A stretch of DNA of 64,000 nucleotides, taken from positions 7,705 through 71,704 of the forward strand of contig CAKSQO010000010.1 in the NCBI GenBank assembly GCA_934486615.1, read 5' to 3'. The stretch's first letter is position 1. Every line of letters starts with the position of its first letter. Origin of the DNA: an uncultured Eubacteriales bacterium (GTDB lineage: Bacteria > Bacillota > Clostridia > Oscillospirales > Acutalibacteraceae). The notes beneath the pieces are model-generated. The model made no database searches. It was not told the DNA's origin and was given only the letters and a program-made list of their open reading frames with translations. This document shows, piece after piece, positions 1-7,477 of the stretch. The translations under genes and the position numbers were made by a program.

Positions 1-1
1 G

Positions 2-1597
2 AATTACAACGAATTTTACGAAAAGCGCTGGTTTTCACCGAGCGAAGCGCTCGATTCAGCTTCCGTTAAAGCGAAAGATATCGGGCTTGACGGCGATTAC
101 GATGTGCCGGTCGGGCGTGACCTCATCTTCGATTTTGACGGCGTGAAAGTCGCCGCCGAGGTCTGCGAGGATCTGTGGGCGCCTGTGCCGCCGTCGACCT
201 GGCTTGCGATAGGCGGAGCGGAGGTCATCGTCAACCTTTCCGCGAGCAACGAGACTATTTCAAAGCGCGCCTACCGTCGTACGCTCGTCAGTCAGCAGTC
301 GGCGCGAATGGTCTGCGCTTATGCCTACTGCTCGGCGGGCGAGTGCGAGTCGACGACCGATCTCATTTTTTCGGGCAACGCGCTCATCTGCGAGAACGGC
401 ACCGTCCTCGCCGAGAATAAGCAGACCGTCGCAAGCAATCATATCGTGATAAGCGACGTCGACCTCGGGCGGCTGCGCGCCGACCGAATGAAGGTCAAGA
501 CCTTTGCTGACTCGGCGGATCTCTATGCGCACCTGCAGCCGACGCGCACCGTCCCGGTCGGCAGCTGCAACTTCGACAGCGACGGCGCGCTTTATCCGAT
601 GAATAAGCTGCCGTTTGTGCCGAGCACCCGCGCCGACCGCTTTGAGCGCTGTATGTCGATATTCGAGATGCAGGTCGCGGGGCTTAAAAAGCGCCTTGCG
701 GTCACCGGCTGCAAGGCTGTTATCGGCGTATCGGGCGGGCTTGACTCGACCCTCGCGATACTTGTCTGCTGCGAGGCTGTGCGCCGGCTCGGCCGACCCT
801 CCACCGACGTGATCGGCATAACCATGCCGTGCTTCGGCACGACGGGGCGCACCCATAATAACGCCCTCGAGCTTATGCGCCTGCTCGGCGTGGATATGCG
901 CGAGATAAACATCAGGGACGCGTGCGTCAAGCACTGCGAGGACATCGGCCACGATATAAACAGGCTCGATGTGACGTTTGAGAACGTGCAGGCGCGCGAG
1001 CGCACGCAGGTGCTCATGGACTGCGCGTGCGAGCTGGGCGGCCTTGTCGTCGGAACGGGCGATCTGAGCGAGCTTGCGCTCGGCTGGTGCACCTATAATG
1101 CCGACCATATGAGTATGTACGGCGTGAACGCGAGTATACCGAAAACGCTCGTGCGCTGGCTCATCGACAGCATCGCCGAGAGCGAAGCGTTCTATGCCTG
1201 CCGCGACGTGCTGCGCGACATTATCGACACGCCGATAAGCCCCGAGCTGCTGCCGCCCGACGCAGACGGCAACATTGCGCAGCAGACCGAGGACATCGTC
1301 GGGCCTTACGCGCTGCACGACTTCTTCCTTTATAATATGCTGCGCTACGGCTTCGGGCCGGAGAAGATTTTCGCCCTCGCGTGCCGCGCGTTTGAAAAGG
1401 ACTTCGACAGGGCGGCGGTGCTTAAGTGGCTGCGCACGTTCTACCGCCGCTTCTTTACGCAGCAGTTCAAGCGCAGCTGTCTGCCCGACGGCGTGAAGGT
1501 CGGCAGCATCTGCCTGTCCCCGCGCGGCGACTGGAGAATGCCCAGCGACGCCTCCGCCGCAATGTGGCTGAAAGCCGTCGATGAAATAGAGATATAA
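2..1597 (+). CDS. nadE: Glutamine-dependent NAD+ synthetase, 5'-truncated by window edge
   Basis: Makes NAD+ from nicotinic acid adenine dinucleotide and ATP, taking ammonia from glutamine; last step of NAD synthesis, cytosolic. The frame is open to the first bases of the window (it reads NYNEFYEKRWF, typical of the N-terminal nitrilase-fold glutaminase domain), so the gene begins upstream and the first in-frame ATG at 104 is not the start. The amidase part carries the EVCEDLWAP region with its Glu/Cys; the C-terminal synthetase domain has the ATP pyrophosphatase P-loop SGGLDSTLAILV (about 721-757) and the GTGDLSELALGW motif. The visible part is close to the full length expected for the two-domain enzyme less about 130-150 residues. 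No neighbour in the same pathway is visible. Confidence 0.95.
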   Translation, partial: NYNEFYEKRWFSPSEALDSASVKAKDIGLDGDYDVPVGRDLIFDFDGVKVAAEVCEDLWAPVPPSTWLAIGGAEVIVNLSASNETISKRAYRRTLVSQQSARMVCAYAYCSAGECESTTDLIFSGNALICENGTVLAENKQTVASNHIVISDVDLGRLRADRMKVKTFADSADLYAHLQPTRTVPVGSCNFDSDGALYPMNKLPFVPSTRADRFERCMSIFEMQVAGLKKRLAVTGCKAVIGVSGGLDSTLAILVCCEAVRRLGRPSTDVIGITMPCFGTTGRTHNNALELMRLLGVDMREINIRDACVKHCEDIGHDINRLDVTFENVQARERTQVLMDCACELGGLVVGTGDLSELALGWCTYNADHMSMYGVNASIPKTLVRWLIDSIAESEAFYACRDVLRDIIDTPISPELLPPDADGNIAQQTEDIVGPYALHDFFLYNMLRYGFGPEKIFALACRAFEKDFDRAAVLKWLRTFYRRFFTQQFKRSCLPDGVKVGSICLSPRGDWRMPSDASAAMWLKAVDEIEI

Positions 1598-1604
1598 AAG
1601 ATGA

Positions 1605-1646
1605 GCACCCCACGCGTTCGAGATTAGACTTGAGCGCGTGGGGTGC
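1605..1646 (+). terminator. Hairpin after nadE, possible weak terminator
   Basis: A perfect 12-bp inverted repeat, GCACCCCACGCG with CGCGTGGGGTGC, starts 8 bases after the nadE stop with an 18-nt loop. No run of T follows on the plus strand, so it may be a weak or factor-assisted terminator, or a 3' stabilising stem. It also lies just downstream of the convergent four-helix-bundle gene. Confidence 0.5.
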
Positions 1647-1672
1647 GGTGGTTTGTAAATGTAAAATTGACT

Positions 1673-2032
1673 TTATTCGGCTGAAGAGGCTTGATTGACT
1701 TTGGCAGTGTTGATAGAAGCAACAAGCATTCTTCGGACTACGCCGCAATCGTGCAAAAGCTCTTTTGCAGTGTCGCTTTGTAGTATATCAGCTTTTTGCA
1801 GCAACTCAAGCCAATATTCGGTTTCGTAACATTCTTTCAGGGATATTTGCAGTTTTGCGATAAAATCAGGCTTGCTGTGGGCATAGTTCGCTTCGCGAAT
1901 ATTCGCACCTATGCTCGAGGCCGACCTTTCAATCTGATTTATAAGGGAGTAGTGGCCTTTAATACGGTCGCAGATTTTAATTATATTTACAGCTAAATCC
2001 ATAGATGCAGCTGCAAGCTTGCTTTCTGCCAT
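1673..2032 (-). CDS. Four-helix-bundle protein (S23/IVP-like)
   Basis: A 119-residue protein of the family that includes proteins encoded by intervening sequences in 23S rRNA genes and the accessory Avd protein of diversity-generating retroelements. Diagnostic positions: SASSIGANIREANYA in the first half and HSKPDFIAKLQISLKECYETEYWL in the second as separate conserved blocks; no signal peptide or membrane segment. The ATG at 2032 is preceded by a modest AAAGG ribosome site. The function of free-standing members is unknown. No reverse transcriptase, variable repeat or 23S gene is visible nearby, so a retroelement role is not supported. Its upstream region is replaced by an array of small palindromes, described separately, and no clear promoter is visible. 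Confidence 0.85.
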   Translation of the reverse strand: MAESKLAAASMDLAVNIIKICDRIKGHYSLINQIERSASSIGANIREANYAHSKPDFIAKLQISLKECYETEYWLELLQKADILQSDTAKELLHDCGVVRRMLVASINTAKVNQASSAE

Positions 2033-2054
2033 AGCAGTCGACCTTTCGTATAAA

Positions 2055-2227
2055 GTGAAATCGTTCGCTTAATGCTCACGGTGAAATCAAAGGCTAAAGC
2101 CTTTGGTGAAATCTGAACCTTACGGTTCAGGTGAAATTAAATCCGTCACCCGCCTTGAGGCGGATTTCACCGCGTCAGCGATTTCACCCGCCGTAAGGCG
2201 GATTTCTCCCGTCCGTTCAGGACGGAT
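2055..2227. repeat. Array of GTGAAATC boxes separating small palindromes
   Basis: GTGAAAT(C/T) occurs at 2055, 2081, 2106 and 2131, and its reverse complement GATTTC(A/T)C at 2163, 2180 and 2201, so the array flips orientation in its middle. Between boxes lie short perfect stems: AAAGGCT/AGCCTTT, TGAACC/GGTTCA, CCGCC/GGCGG (twice) and CCGTCC/GGACGG, each with a 2-5 nt loop. Spacing of the first four boxes is 25-26 nt. The array sits directly upstream of the four-helix-bundle gene on the minus strand and ends near a tRNA terminator. The stems differ in sequence while the boxes are conserved, unlike CRISPR repeats or ordinary REP elements. Confidence 0.85.
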
Positions 2228-2234
2228 TTAGTTG

Positions 2235-2267
2235 AAAAAAGCACTTGCATTATGCAAGTGCTTTTTT
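2235..2267 (-). terminator. Rho-independent terminator of tRNA-Arg
   Basis: GCACTTGCA and TGCAAGTGC form a 9-bp stem with a short loop; flanking A and T tracts (AAAAAA before, TTTTTT after) make it work in both directions. It lies two bases past the encoded CCA of the tRNA. Confidence 0.9.
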
Positions 2268-2268
2268 C

Positions 2269-2345
2269 TGGCGCGCTGGGAGGGACTCGAACCCCCGACC
2301 TTTTGGTTCGTAGCCAAACACTCTATCCGGCTGAGCTACCAGCGC
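2269..2345 (-). tRNA. tRNA-Arg (anticodon ACG), CCA encoded
   Basis: On the minus strand the gene begins GCGCTGG, paired with CCAGCGC at the 3' end, followed by discriminator G and an encoded CCA. The D arm GCTCAGCCGGATAGAG, the anticodon stem TTTGG/CCAAA with loop CTACGAA (anticodon ACG), and the T arm with GGTTCGAGTCC are all present. The first anticodon base is expected to be deaminated to inosine to read CGU, CGC and CGA, which needs a TadA enzyme encoded elsewhere. It has its own consensus promoter and terminator, so it is a single-gene unit. Confidence 0.97.
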
Positions 2346-2378
2346 AAAATATCAGGCTTTCATTACGAAAGCTTTATA

Positions 2379-2407
2379 ATTATAATCATTATGCTCATAA
2401 ATGTCAA
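2379..2407 (-). promoter_or_regulatory. Consensus promoter for tRNA-Arg
   Basis: On the minus strand TTGACA (2407-2402) and TATAAT (2384-2379) are separated by exactly 17 nt, a perfect housekeeping sigma-factor match, about 34 nt before the tRNA 5' end. Confidence 0.9.
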
Positions 2408-2438
2408 GCTAAATTTCATATAATCCTCAAAAAATTTG

Positions 2439-3476
2439 TCATATGATGTCTCCGACGGCAAGCTCGCGTATCACCGACGCAGCGAGAGGGGACAGCAGCA
2501 GCCCTGCAAGGCCGAACAGCTTATAGCCGACGAACATACACACGAGCACGGCAAACGGGTCGAGCTTTATCTGCGCGCCGATTATTTTCGGCTCCAAAAA
2601 ATTGCGCACGACGCTTATCGCCGCCCACAGCCCGCCGAGCCCGAGCGCAAGCGGCAGCTCGCCCTGAATCACTGCGACGATCGCCCACGGCACAAGCACG
2701 GTACCGGTGCCGAACACGGGCAGAATGTCCACGACGGCGATGATTGCGGCAATGAACAGCGCGTTTTTTACGCCCAAAAGGAGCAGCCCCGCGAACAGCT
2801 CGGCAAAGGTTACGCCGAGCAAAATCGCATAGCCGCGGCAGAGCCTGCCCAGCTTGCCGATGACTATCGCCCTTGCGGCGCTGAGCTTCTCCTTCAGCCG
2901 AGGTCGCAGCACCTTGCGCGCGAAGTCTTTCAGATTATAATAGTCGGCGCTGACAAGATAGGCGGCGATCACGCTGACTCCCGCCGTGAGAAAGAAGTCG
3001 GGCATAGCCGCCGCTATGTCGGCGACCTTTGCGCTTATGGCCCTGACCGCGCTTTGGGTCAGGGCGGCGGGCGCGGAGTCGAGCGCACCGACGAGCGCAT
3101 CGGGGCTTTCGCCGAGTAAAGCCGCTATTTTTTCCGATACGCCGCCGACCCACTGCGACGCGGCGTCGCCAAGCTGCGGCAGGCGGCTTATCAGCGCCTG
3201 CGCCGCGCCGAACAGCTGCCTTACGCCGAAGAACACGAGCACTGCCGCGACCGCTATCACCGCCGTGACGACTGCGCCCGAGCACAGCCTGCGGCTTATT
3301 TTAAGGCGGCGGCTGAGCCTGTCGGCGGGAGCGCGCGTGGCCTCGGCGACCGCGAGGGCAATCACAAACGGCAGTATAAGCCTTATCAGGTATTTTACCG
3401 ACAGATAAACCGCCGCGCATATAACGGCGACGTAGGTGAGCTTTATCAGGCGGCGGCGGGCTGCTTCGGCGTTCAA
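2439..3476 (-). CDS. AI-2E/YtvI-family integral membrane protein, probably sporulation-linked
   Basis: A 345-residue polytopic membrane protein of the AI-2E transporter (PerM/YtvI) family. Hydrophobic segments occur near the N-terminus (YVAVICAAVYLSVKYL, then LILPFVIALAVA), a soluble domain spans roughly residues 90-150, and a cluster of membrane helices fills the C-terminal half, including the family-typical GVTFAELFAGLLLLGVKNAL and DILPVFGTGTVLVPWAI regions. Length and layout match YtvI, a sporulation membrane protein in Bacillus, but other AI-2E paralogues look alike, so no symbol is given. The start is TTG at 3476 preceded by GAAAGGAG. It is divergent from hom and stands alone. Confidence 0.8.
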   Translation of the reverse strand: MNAEAARRRLIKLTYVAVICAAVYLSVKYLIRLILPFVIALAVAEATRAPADRLSRRLKISRRLCSGAVVTAVIAVAAVLVFFGVRQLFGAAQALISRLPQLGDAASQWVGGVSEKIAALLGESPDALVGALDSAPAALTQSAVRAISAKVADIAAAMPDFFLTAGVSVIAAYLVSADYYNLKDFARKVLRPRLKEKLSAARAIVIGKLGRLCRGYAILLGVTFAELFAGLLLLGVKNALFIAAIIAVVDILPVFGTGTVLVPWAIVAVIQGELPLALGLGGLWAAISVVRNFLEPKIIGAQIKLDPFAVLVCMFVGYKLFGLAGLLLSPLAASVIRELAVGDII

Positions 3477-3574
3477 ACCTCAGACGCTCCTTTCGCGTAA
3501 AATAATGGTGATTTCGGTGAGCAAAAAGGCCGACTTTGCAAATATATTTGTATATTATTATCCGCATATTATTC

Positions 3575-3603
3575 TTGATTACACTTTTAAATTATGCTAT
3601 ACT
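3575..3603 (+). promoter_or_regulatory. Promoter of hom-lysC
   Basis: TTGATT (3575-3580), 17-nt spacer, TATACT (3598-3603) in an AT-rich divergent gap. Transcription would start near 3610, leaving a leader of about 60 nt that holds one small stem, AGCCCGC/GCGGGCT (3626-3645), not followed by T residues. The leader is too short for a lysine riboswitch or a T-box. Confidence 0.8.
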
Positions 3604-3671
3604 TTAGTGGGTTAATACCCCGCAGAGCCCGCCTTTCAGCGGGCTTATCAATAAGAAAGAGGATAAATCCT

Positions 3672-4898
3672 ATGGTTTCGATTGCAATAATGGGCCACGG
3701 CGTGGTCGGCTCGGGCGTGGTCGAAGTGCTCAAGCACAACAGCGAGAGCATCTCAAAGCGTGCGGGCGAGCAGATAAACATCAAATACATACTTGACCTG
3801 CGCGATTTTCCGGACAGCCCCTTTGCTGACCGATTCATCAAGGATTTCGGCATTATTGAAAAAGACCCCGAAGTCAGGATTGTCGTCGAATGTATGGGCG
3901 GTCTGCGTCCTGCCTACGATTTTGTAAAGCGCTGCCTGCTTGCGGGCAAGAGCGTGGTCACCTCCAACAAGGAGCTTATCGCGACCATGGGCTGCGAGCT
4001 GCTCGCAATCGCCAAGGAGCGCAATCTCAACCTGCTGTTTGAGGCGAGCGTCGGCGGCGGTATTCCGATCATTCGCCCGATAGTCCAGTGCCTTGCGGCC
4101 AACGAGATAAGCGAAATTATCGGCATACTCAACGGCACGACCAACTTTATTCTGACTAAAATGATAAAAGAGGGCATGGAGTTCTCCGACGCTCTCAAAA
4201 TGGCGCAGCAGCTCGGCTATGCCGAGCGCGACCCGTCCGCCGACGTCGACGGTATCGACGCCTGCCGCAAGATCGCCATTCTGACCTCTCTCGCGTTCGG
4301 CAAGCACGTCGACCCGAACCTTATCAGCACCGAGGGGATCACCGGCATCACGCTGACCGACGTTTCCTACGCCGCAAAATGGGGCGGAGTCATCAAGCTC
4401 ATCGGCCGCGTGCGCCGCTTTGACGACGATACGGTCATGCCAACGGTATACCCCGCGTTTATCCCCGGCTACAGCCAGCTTTCTACAGTTGACGATGTGT
4501 TTAACGCCATTATGGTGCGCGGCGACGCGATAGGCGACGTTATGTTCTACGGCCGCGGCGCGGGCAAGCTGCCCACTGCAAGCGCCGTCGTCGCCGACGT
4601 TGTCGACTGCGTCAAGCACATCAAGGCGCGCAAGTATATGTTCTGGGAGGAGAGCGAGCCGGGCTACGTCCGCGACCACCTCACCGCCTTCGGCGAGCTG
4701 TTTATCCGCGCCGAGGTCGACGACTATGACGCGGCTCTTGCTCAAATCAAGGCCGATTGCGACATCATCGCCGAGCTCAGCGACAAGGGCGGGCGCGAGC
4801 TTGCCGTCATCGTCAAGGGCGTCGAGGGCGAGATAAGGCAGAAGCTGACGACCTGCGACAGGATGAGAGTCAGGTCGATAATCCACGTTATAGACTAA
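3672..4898 (+). CDS. hom: Homoserine dehydrogenase
   Basis: Reduces aspartate semialdehyde to homoserine with NAD(P)H, the branch point to threonine and methionine. The ATG at 3672 is chosen over the upstream in-frame ATG at 3594 because the Rossmann fold begins at once (MVSIAIMGHGVVGSGVVEVL as the glycine-rich nucleotide loop), an AAGAAAGAGG ribosome site precedes it, and the longer version would overlap the promoter. Conserved blocks: SNKELIA (catalytic area), EASVGGGIPII, GILNGTTNFILTKM and DPSADVDGIDACRK. The 408-residue length includes a C-terminal ACT-like domain (about 330-408), so feedback inhibition by threonine is likely. It is followed 20 nt later by lysC, the first enzyme of the same pathway. 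Confidence 0.95.
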   Translation: MVSIAIMGHGVVGSGVVEVLKHNSESISKRAGEQINIKYILDLRDFPDSPFADRFIKDFGIIEKDPEVRIVVECMGGLRPAYDFVKRCLLAGKSVVTSNKELIATMGCELLAIAKERNLNLLFEASVGGGIPIIRPIVQCLAANEISEIIGILNGTTNFILTKMIKEGMEFSDALKMAQQLGYAERDPSADVDGIDACRKIAILTSLAFGKHVDPNLISTEGITGITLTDVSYAAKWGGVIKLIGRVRRFDDDTVMPTVYPAFIPGYSQLSTVDDVFNAIMVRGDAIGDVMFYGRGAGKLPTASAVVADVVDCVKHIKARKYMFWEESEPGYVRDHLTAFGELFIRAEVDDYDAALAQIKADCDIIAELSDKGGRELAVIVKGVEGEIRQKLTTCDRMRVRSIIHVID

Positions 4899-4918
4899 CC
4901 TGATACGGAGGGTAATAT

Positions 4919-6112
4919 ATGGCACTTATAGTTCAAAAGTTCGGCGGCAGCTCCGTCGCCGACGCAGCCCGCGTTATGAACGTCGCGCATATCATAACCG
5001 ACACTTATAAGCAGGGCAACAGCGTCGTCGTGGCCGTTTCGGCTCAGGGCGACACGACCGACGACCTTATCGAAAAGGCCAACGAGATTAACCCCAACGC
5101 CTCCAAGCGTGAGATGGATATGCTGCTTTCTGCGGGAGAGCAGATGTCGGTCGCGCTGCTGTCGATGGCTATTGAGAGGCTCGGCTTCCCCGTAGTTTCG
5201 CTGCTCGGCTGGCAGGCGGGAGTTCACACCGACTCCAACCACGGAGCGGCCAAGATAAAATCCGTCGCCTCCGAGCGACTGACCGCGGAGCTTGCAAAAC
5301 ACAACATCGTTATCGTTGCGGGCTTCCAGGGCATCAATAAATACGACGACATAACGACCCTCGGCCGCGGCGGCTCCGATACTTCGGCAGTCGCGCTCGC
5401 GTGCTCGCTGAGAGCCGACAGATGCCAGATATACACCGACGTCGACGGCGTTTACACTGCTGACCCGCGCAAGGTGCAGGGCACCAAAAAGCTTGAGGAA
5501 ATAACCTACGACGAGATGCTCGAGCTTGCTACGCTCGGAGCTCAGGTGCTTCACAACCGCTCGGTCGAAATGGCGAAAAAATACGGAATTGAGATCGAGG
5601 TTCTTTCAAGCCTTGAGCACAAGCCCGGTACGATAGTTAAGGAGAGTGTCAAAATGGAAAAAATGTTGGTTCGCGGCGTTGCAAAGGATACTAACGTCGC
5701 CCGTATTTCGATAGTCGGTCTGCCTGATACCCCCGGCGTTGCGTTCAAGCTGTTCGATCGCCTTGCGCAGAAGAGGACCAACGTTGACATCATTCTCCAG
5801 TCGGTCGGCCGCGACGGCACGAAGGACATCACCTTCACCGTTGCCAAGGACCAGGCCAGGGACGCGCTTGACGCCGTTGCCGAGCTGCACGGCGGCGAGG
5901 TCATCTGCGACGAGGATGTTGCCAAGGTGTCCATCGTCGGCGCGGGTATGGAAACTCACCCCGGCGTTGCGGCGAAGATGTTCGAGGCGCTTTATGACAG
6001 CGGCATCAACATTCAGATGATCGCGACCAGCGAGATAAAGGTCAGCGTGCTTATCAAAGCCGAGGACGCAGACAAGGCCGTTCAGGCCGTTCACGCCGCG
6101 TTCATCAAATAA
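4919..6112 (+). CDS. lysC: Aspartate kinase
   Basis: Phosphorylates aspartate, opening the route to lysine, threonine and methionine. The N-terminus MALIVQKFGGSSVAD is the kinase signature; GRGGSDTSAVALA and the DVDGVYTADPR substrate loop follow. From about residue 260 two ACT domains are present (ISIVGLPDTPGVAF and VSIVGAGMETHPGVA), giving the 397 residues expected for a monofunctional, allosterically regulated enzyme. An in-frame GGAAAAAATG near 5653 (KMEKMLVRGV) resembles the internal start that yields a separate regulatory subunit in Bacillus type II kinases, but that is inference. Shares an operon with hom. Confidence 0.95.
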   Translation: MALIVQKFGGSSVADAARVMNVAHIITDTYKQGNSVVVAVSAQGDTTDDLIEKANEINPNASKREMDMLLSAGEQMSVALLSMAIERLGFPVVSLLGWQAGVHTDSNHGAAKIKSVASERLTAELAKHNIVIVAGFQGINKYDDITTLGRGGSDTSAVALACSLRADRCQIYTDVDGVYTADPRKVQGTKKLEEITYDEMLELATLGAQVLHNRSVEMAKKYGIEIEVLSSLEHKPGTIVKESVKMEKMLVRGVAKDTNVARISIVGLPDTPGVAFKLFDRLAQKRTNVDIILQSVGRDGTKDITFTVAKDQARDALDAVAELHGGEVICDEDVAKVSIVGAGMETHPGVAAKMFEALYDSGINIQMIATSEIKVSVLIKAEDADKAVQAVHAAFIK

Positions 6113-6127
6113 TCAAAGCCGAAATTC

Positions 6128-6163
6128 AAGCCGCAGTTGACCTTATATCAGCTGCGGCTTTTT
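6128..6163 (+). terminator. Terminator of hom-lysC
   Basis: AAGCCGCAG pairs with CTGCGGCTT (9 bp, extended by TGA/TCA after one mismatch), followed by a run of five T. Confidence 0.85.
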
Positions 6164-6184
6164 GGGTAAAAAGGTGGGCAAAAA

Positions 6185-7477
6185 ATGAAAAGCTGTGACG
6201 TTGCGATAATCGGCGGGGGTGCTTCGGGCCTTGCGGCCGCACTTGCCGTGAGCGAAGCAAACGGCGCGCTGAAGACGGCCGTGCTTGAAGCGGGCGCGCG
6301 CGTCGGGCGCAAGCTGATTGCCACGGGCAACGGCCGCTGCAATATCTCAAACCGTGATATTTCGGAGGAGCACTACCGCTCGCGCGATTTGGACAAGGCC
6401 ATGGCAGTCCTCGACGGCTTTTCGGTCGGGGAGACAGAGCGGCTTTTCTCGTCGCTCGGAGTGCCGCTGCGCGAGCTTGACAGCGGCAGGCTGTACCCGT
6501 ACTCGCTGCAGGCGGGTACGGTCGTTGACGTGCTGCGCCTCGAGTGCGAGCGCCGCGGGGTGGAGATATTGCCGAACGAGCGCGTGAAAAGCGCGGCTCG
6601 CGGCTCTGCTGCGGCAGAGAACGCTGCCGCGCACAGGAGCGGCGCTGCGGGGAATTGCGGCGCTGCGGGCGAAATCATCATTGCGACCGAGAGCGGCTCT
6701 TATTCCGCAAAGTCGGTCATCGTCGCCTGCGGCGGCAAGGCTGCGCCCTCGCTCGGCGGCAGCTCCGACGGCTACCGTCTGCTTGAAGCGCTCGGTCACA
6801 GCTGCACGCCGCTCTCTCCCGAAATCGTGCCGGTAAAGACCGAGCTTGAAAAGATCCGCCCGCTTAAAGGAGTCAAGGCCGACTGCACCGTCACGTTTTC
6901 GAACAAAAACGGCACCAGAAGCGAGACGGGCGAGGTGCTCTTCACCGAATACGGCCTGTCCGGCCCGCCCGTGCTGCAGCTTTCGTCGATATTGAGCGGC
7001 GCGGGTGAGGCGGAAGCGACCCTCGACCTGCTGCCCGAATACAGCCGCAGCGAGGTTTTTGCCTACATCATGGCGCGCCGCGGCAAGGTCTACGGCGACC
7101 GCGCGGAGAACCTGTTCCTCGGCCTGCTCAACAAGCGGGTCGGGCTTGCGGTCGTCAAATACTGCGGCGTCGGGGTCAACGACCCCTGCTCGCGGCTTGA
7201 TAAAAAGCAGATTGCGGCTCTGTCCGACGCGGTCAAGGGCTTTAAGCTGAAGATCACCGCCGCCTGCGGCTTCGACGCGGCTCAGGTCACGCGCGGGGGA
7301 GTGCCCATGCGCGAGTTTGACGCCGATCTGATGTCGAAAAAGTGCGCGGGCGTGTTCGCCTGCGGCGAGGTGCTCGACGTGACGGGCGATTGCGGCGGCT
7401 TCAATCTGCAGTGGGCGTGGGCGAGCGGAACTGCCGCGGGCCGCGCCGCTGCGCGATATGCGGAGGGCAGGCTGTGA
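6185..7477 (+). CDS. NAD(P)/FAD-dependent oxidoreductase, YhiN/HI0933 family
   Basis: A 430-residue flavoprotein with an N-terminal FAD dinucleotide fold (VAIIGGGASGLAAALA), the family signature GRKLIATGNGRCNISN shortly after, and the C-terminal GEVLDVTGDCGGFNLQWAWASG that closes the FAD site. Members are annotated as aminoacetone oxidase-like or simply uncharacterised; the substrate is unknown. Residues about 138-166 form an Ala/Gly-rich low-complexity insertion within the loop after the first domain. The next gene overlaps its stop by 4 nt, so the two flavoproteins are translationally coupled. Confidence 0.88.
   Translation: MKSCDVAIIGGGASGLAAALAVSEANGALKTAVLEAGARVGRKLIATGNGRCNISNRDISEEHYRSRDLDKAMAVLDGFSVGETERLFSSLGVPLRELDSGRLYPYSLQAGTVVDVLRLECERRGVEILPNERVKSAARGSAAAENAAAHRSGAAGNCGAAGEIIIATESGSYSAKSVIVACGGKAAPSLGGSSDGYRLLEALGHSCTPLSPEIVPVKTELEKIRPLKGVKADCTVTFSNKNGTRSETGEVLFTEYGLSGPPVLQLSSILSGAGEAEATLDLLPEYSRSEVFAYIMARRGKVYGDRAENLFLGLLNKRVGLAVVKYCGVGVNDPCSRLDKKQIAALSDAVKGFKLKITAACGFDAAQVTRGGVPMREFDADLMSKKCAGVFACGEVLDVTGDCGGFNLQWAWASGTAAGRAAARYAEGRL

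Noticed and set aside
260..1318. Long open frame of 352 codons on the minus strand across nadE
   Set aside because: Antisense shadow caused by high GC; nadE motifs are clear on the plus strand and the antisense product resembles nothing.
1605..1646. Strong intrinsic terminator for nadE
   Set aside because: Stem is strong but no T-run follows; kept only as a low-confidence feature.
2055..2227. CRISPR array
   Set aside because: Boxes are only 8 nt, change orientation midway, and spacers are palindromic; no cas gene.
2252..2446. 64-codon plus-strand frame over the tRNA
   Set aside because: Covers tRNA-Arg and its promoter; not a protein gene.
3604..3671. Lysine riboswitch or T-box before hom-lysC
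   Set aside because: Leader of about 60 nt with one small stem is too short and lacks conserved T-box or L-box sequences.
3753..4925. 390-codon minus-strand frame opposite hom
   Set aside because: Mirror of hom codon usage, no ribosome site, no recognisable domain.
5653..6112. Separate aspartate kinase beta-subunit gene inside lysC
   Set aside because: An internal start is possible but the ribosome site is poor; mentioned in the lysC entry only.
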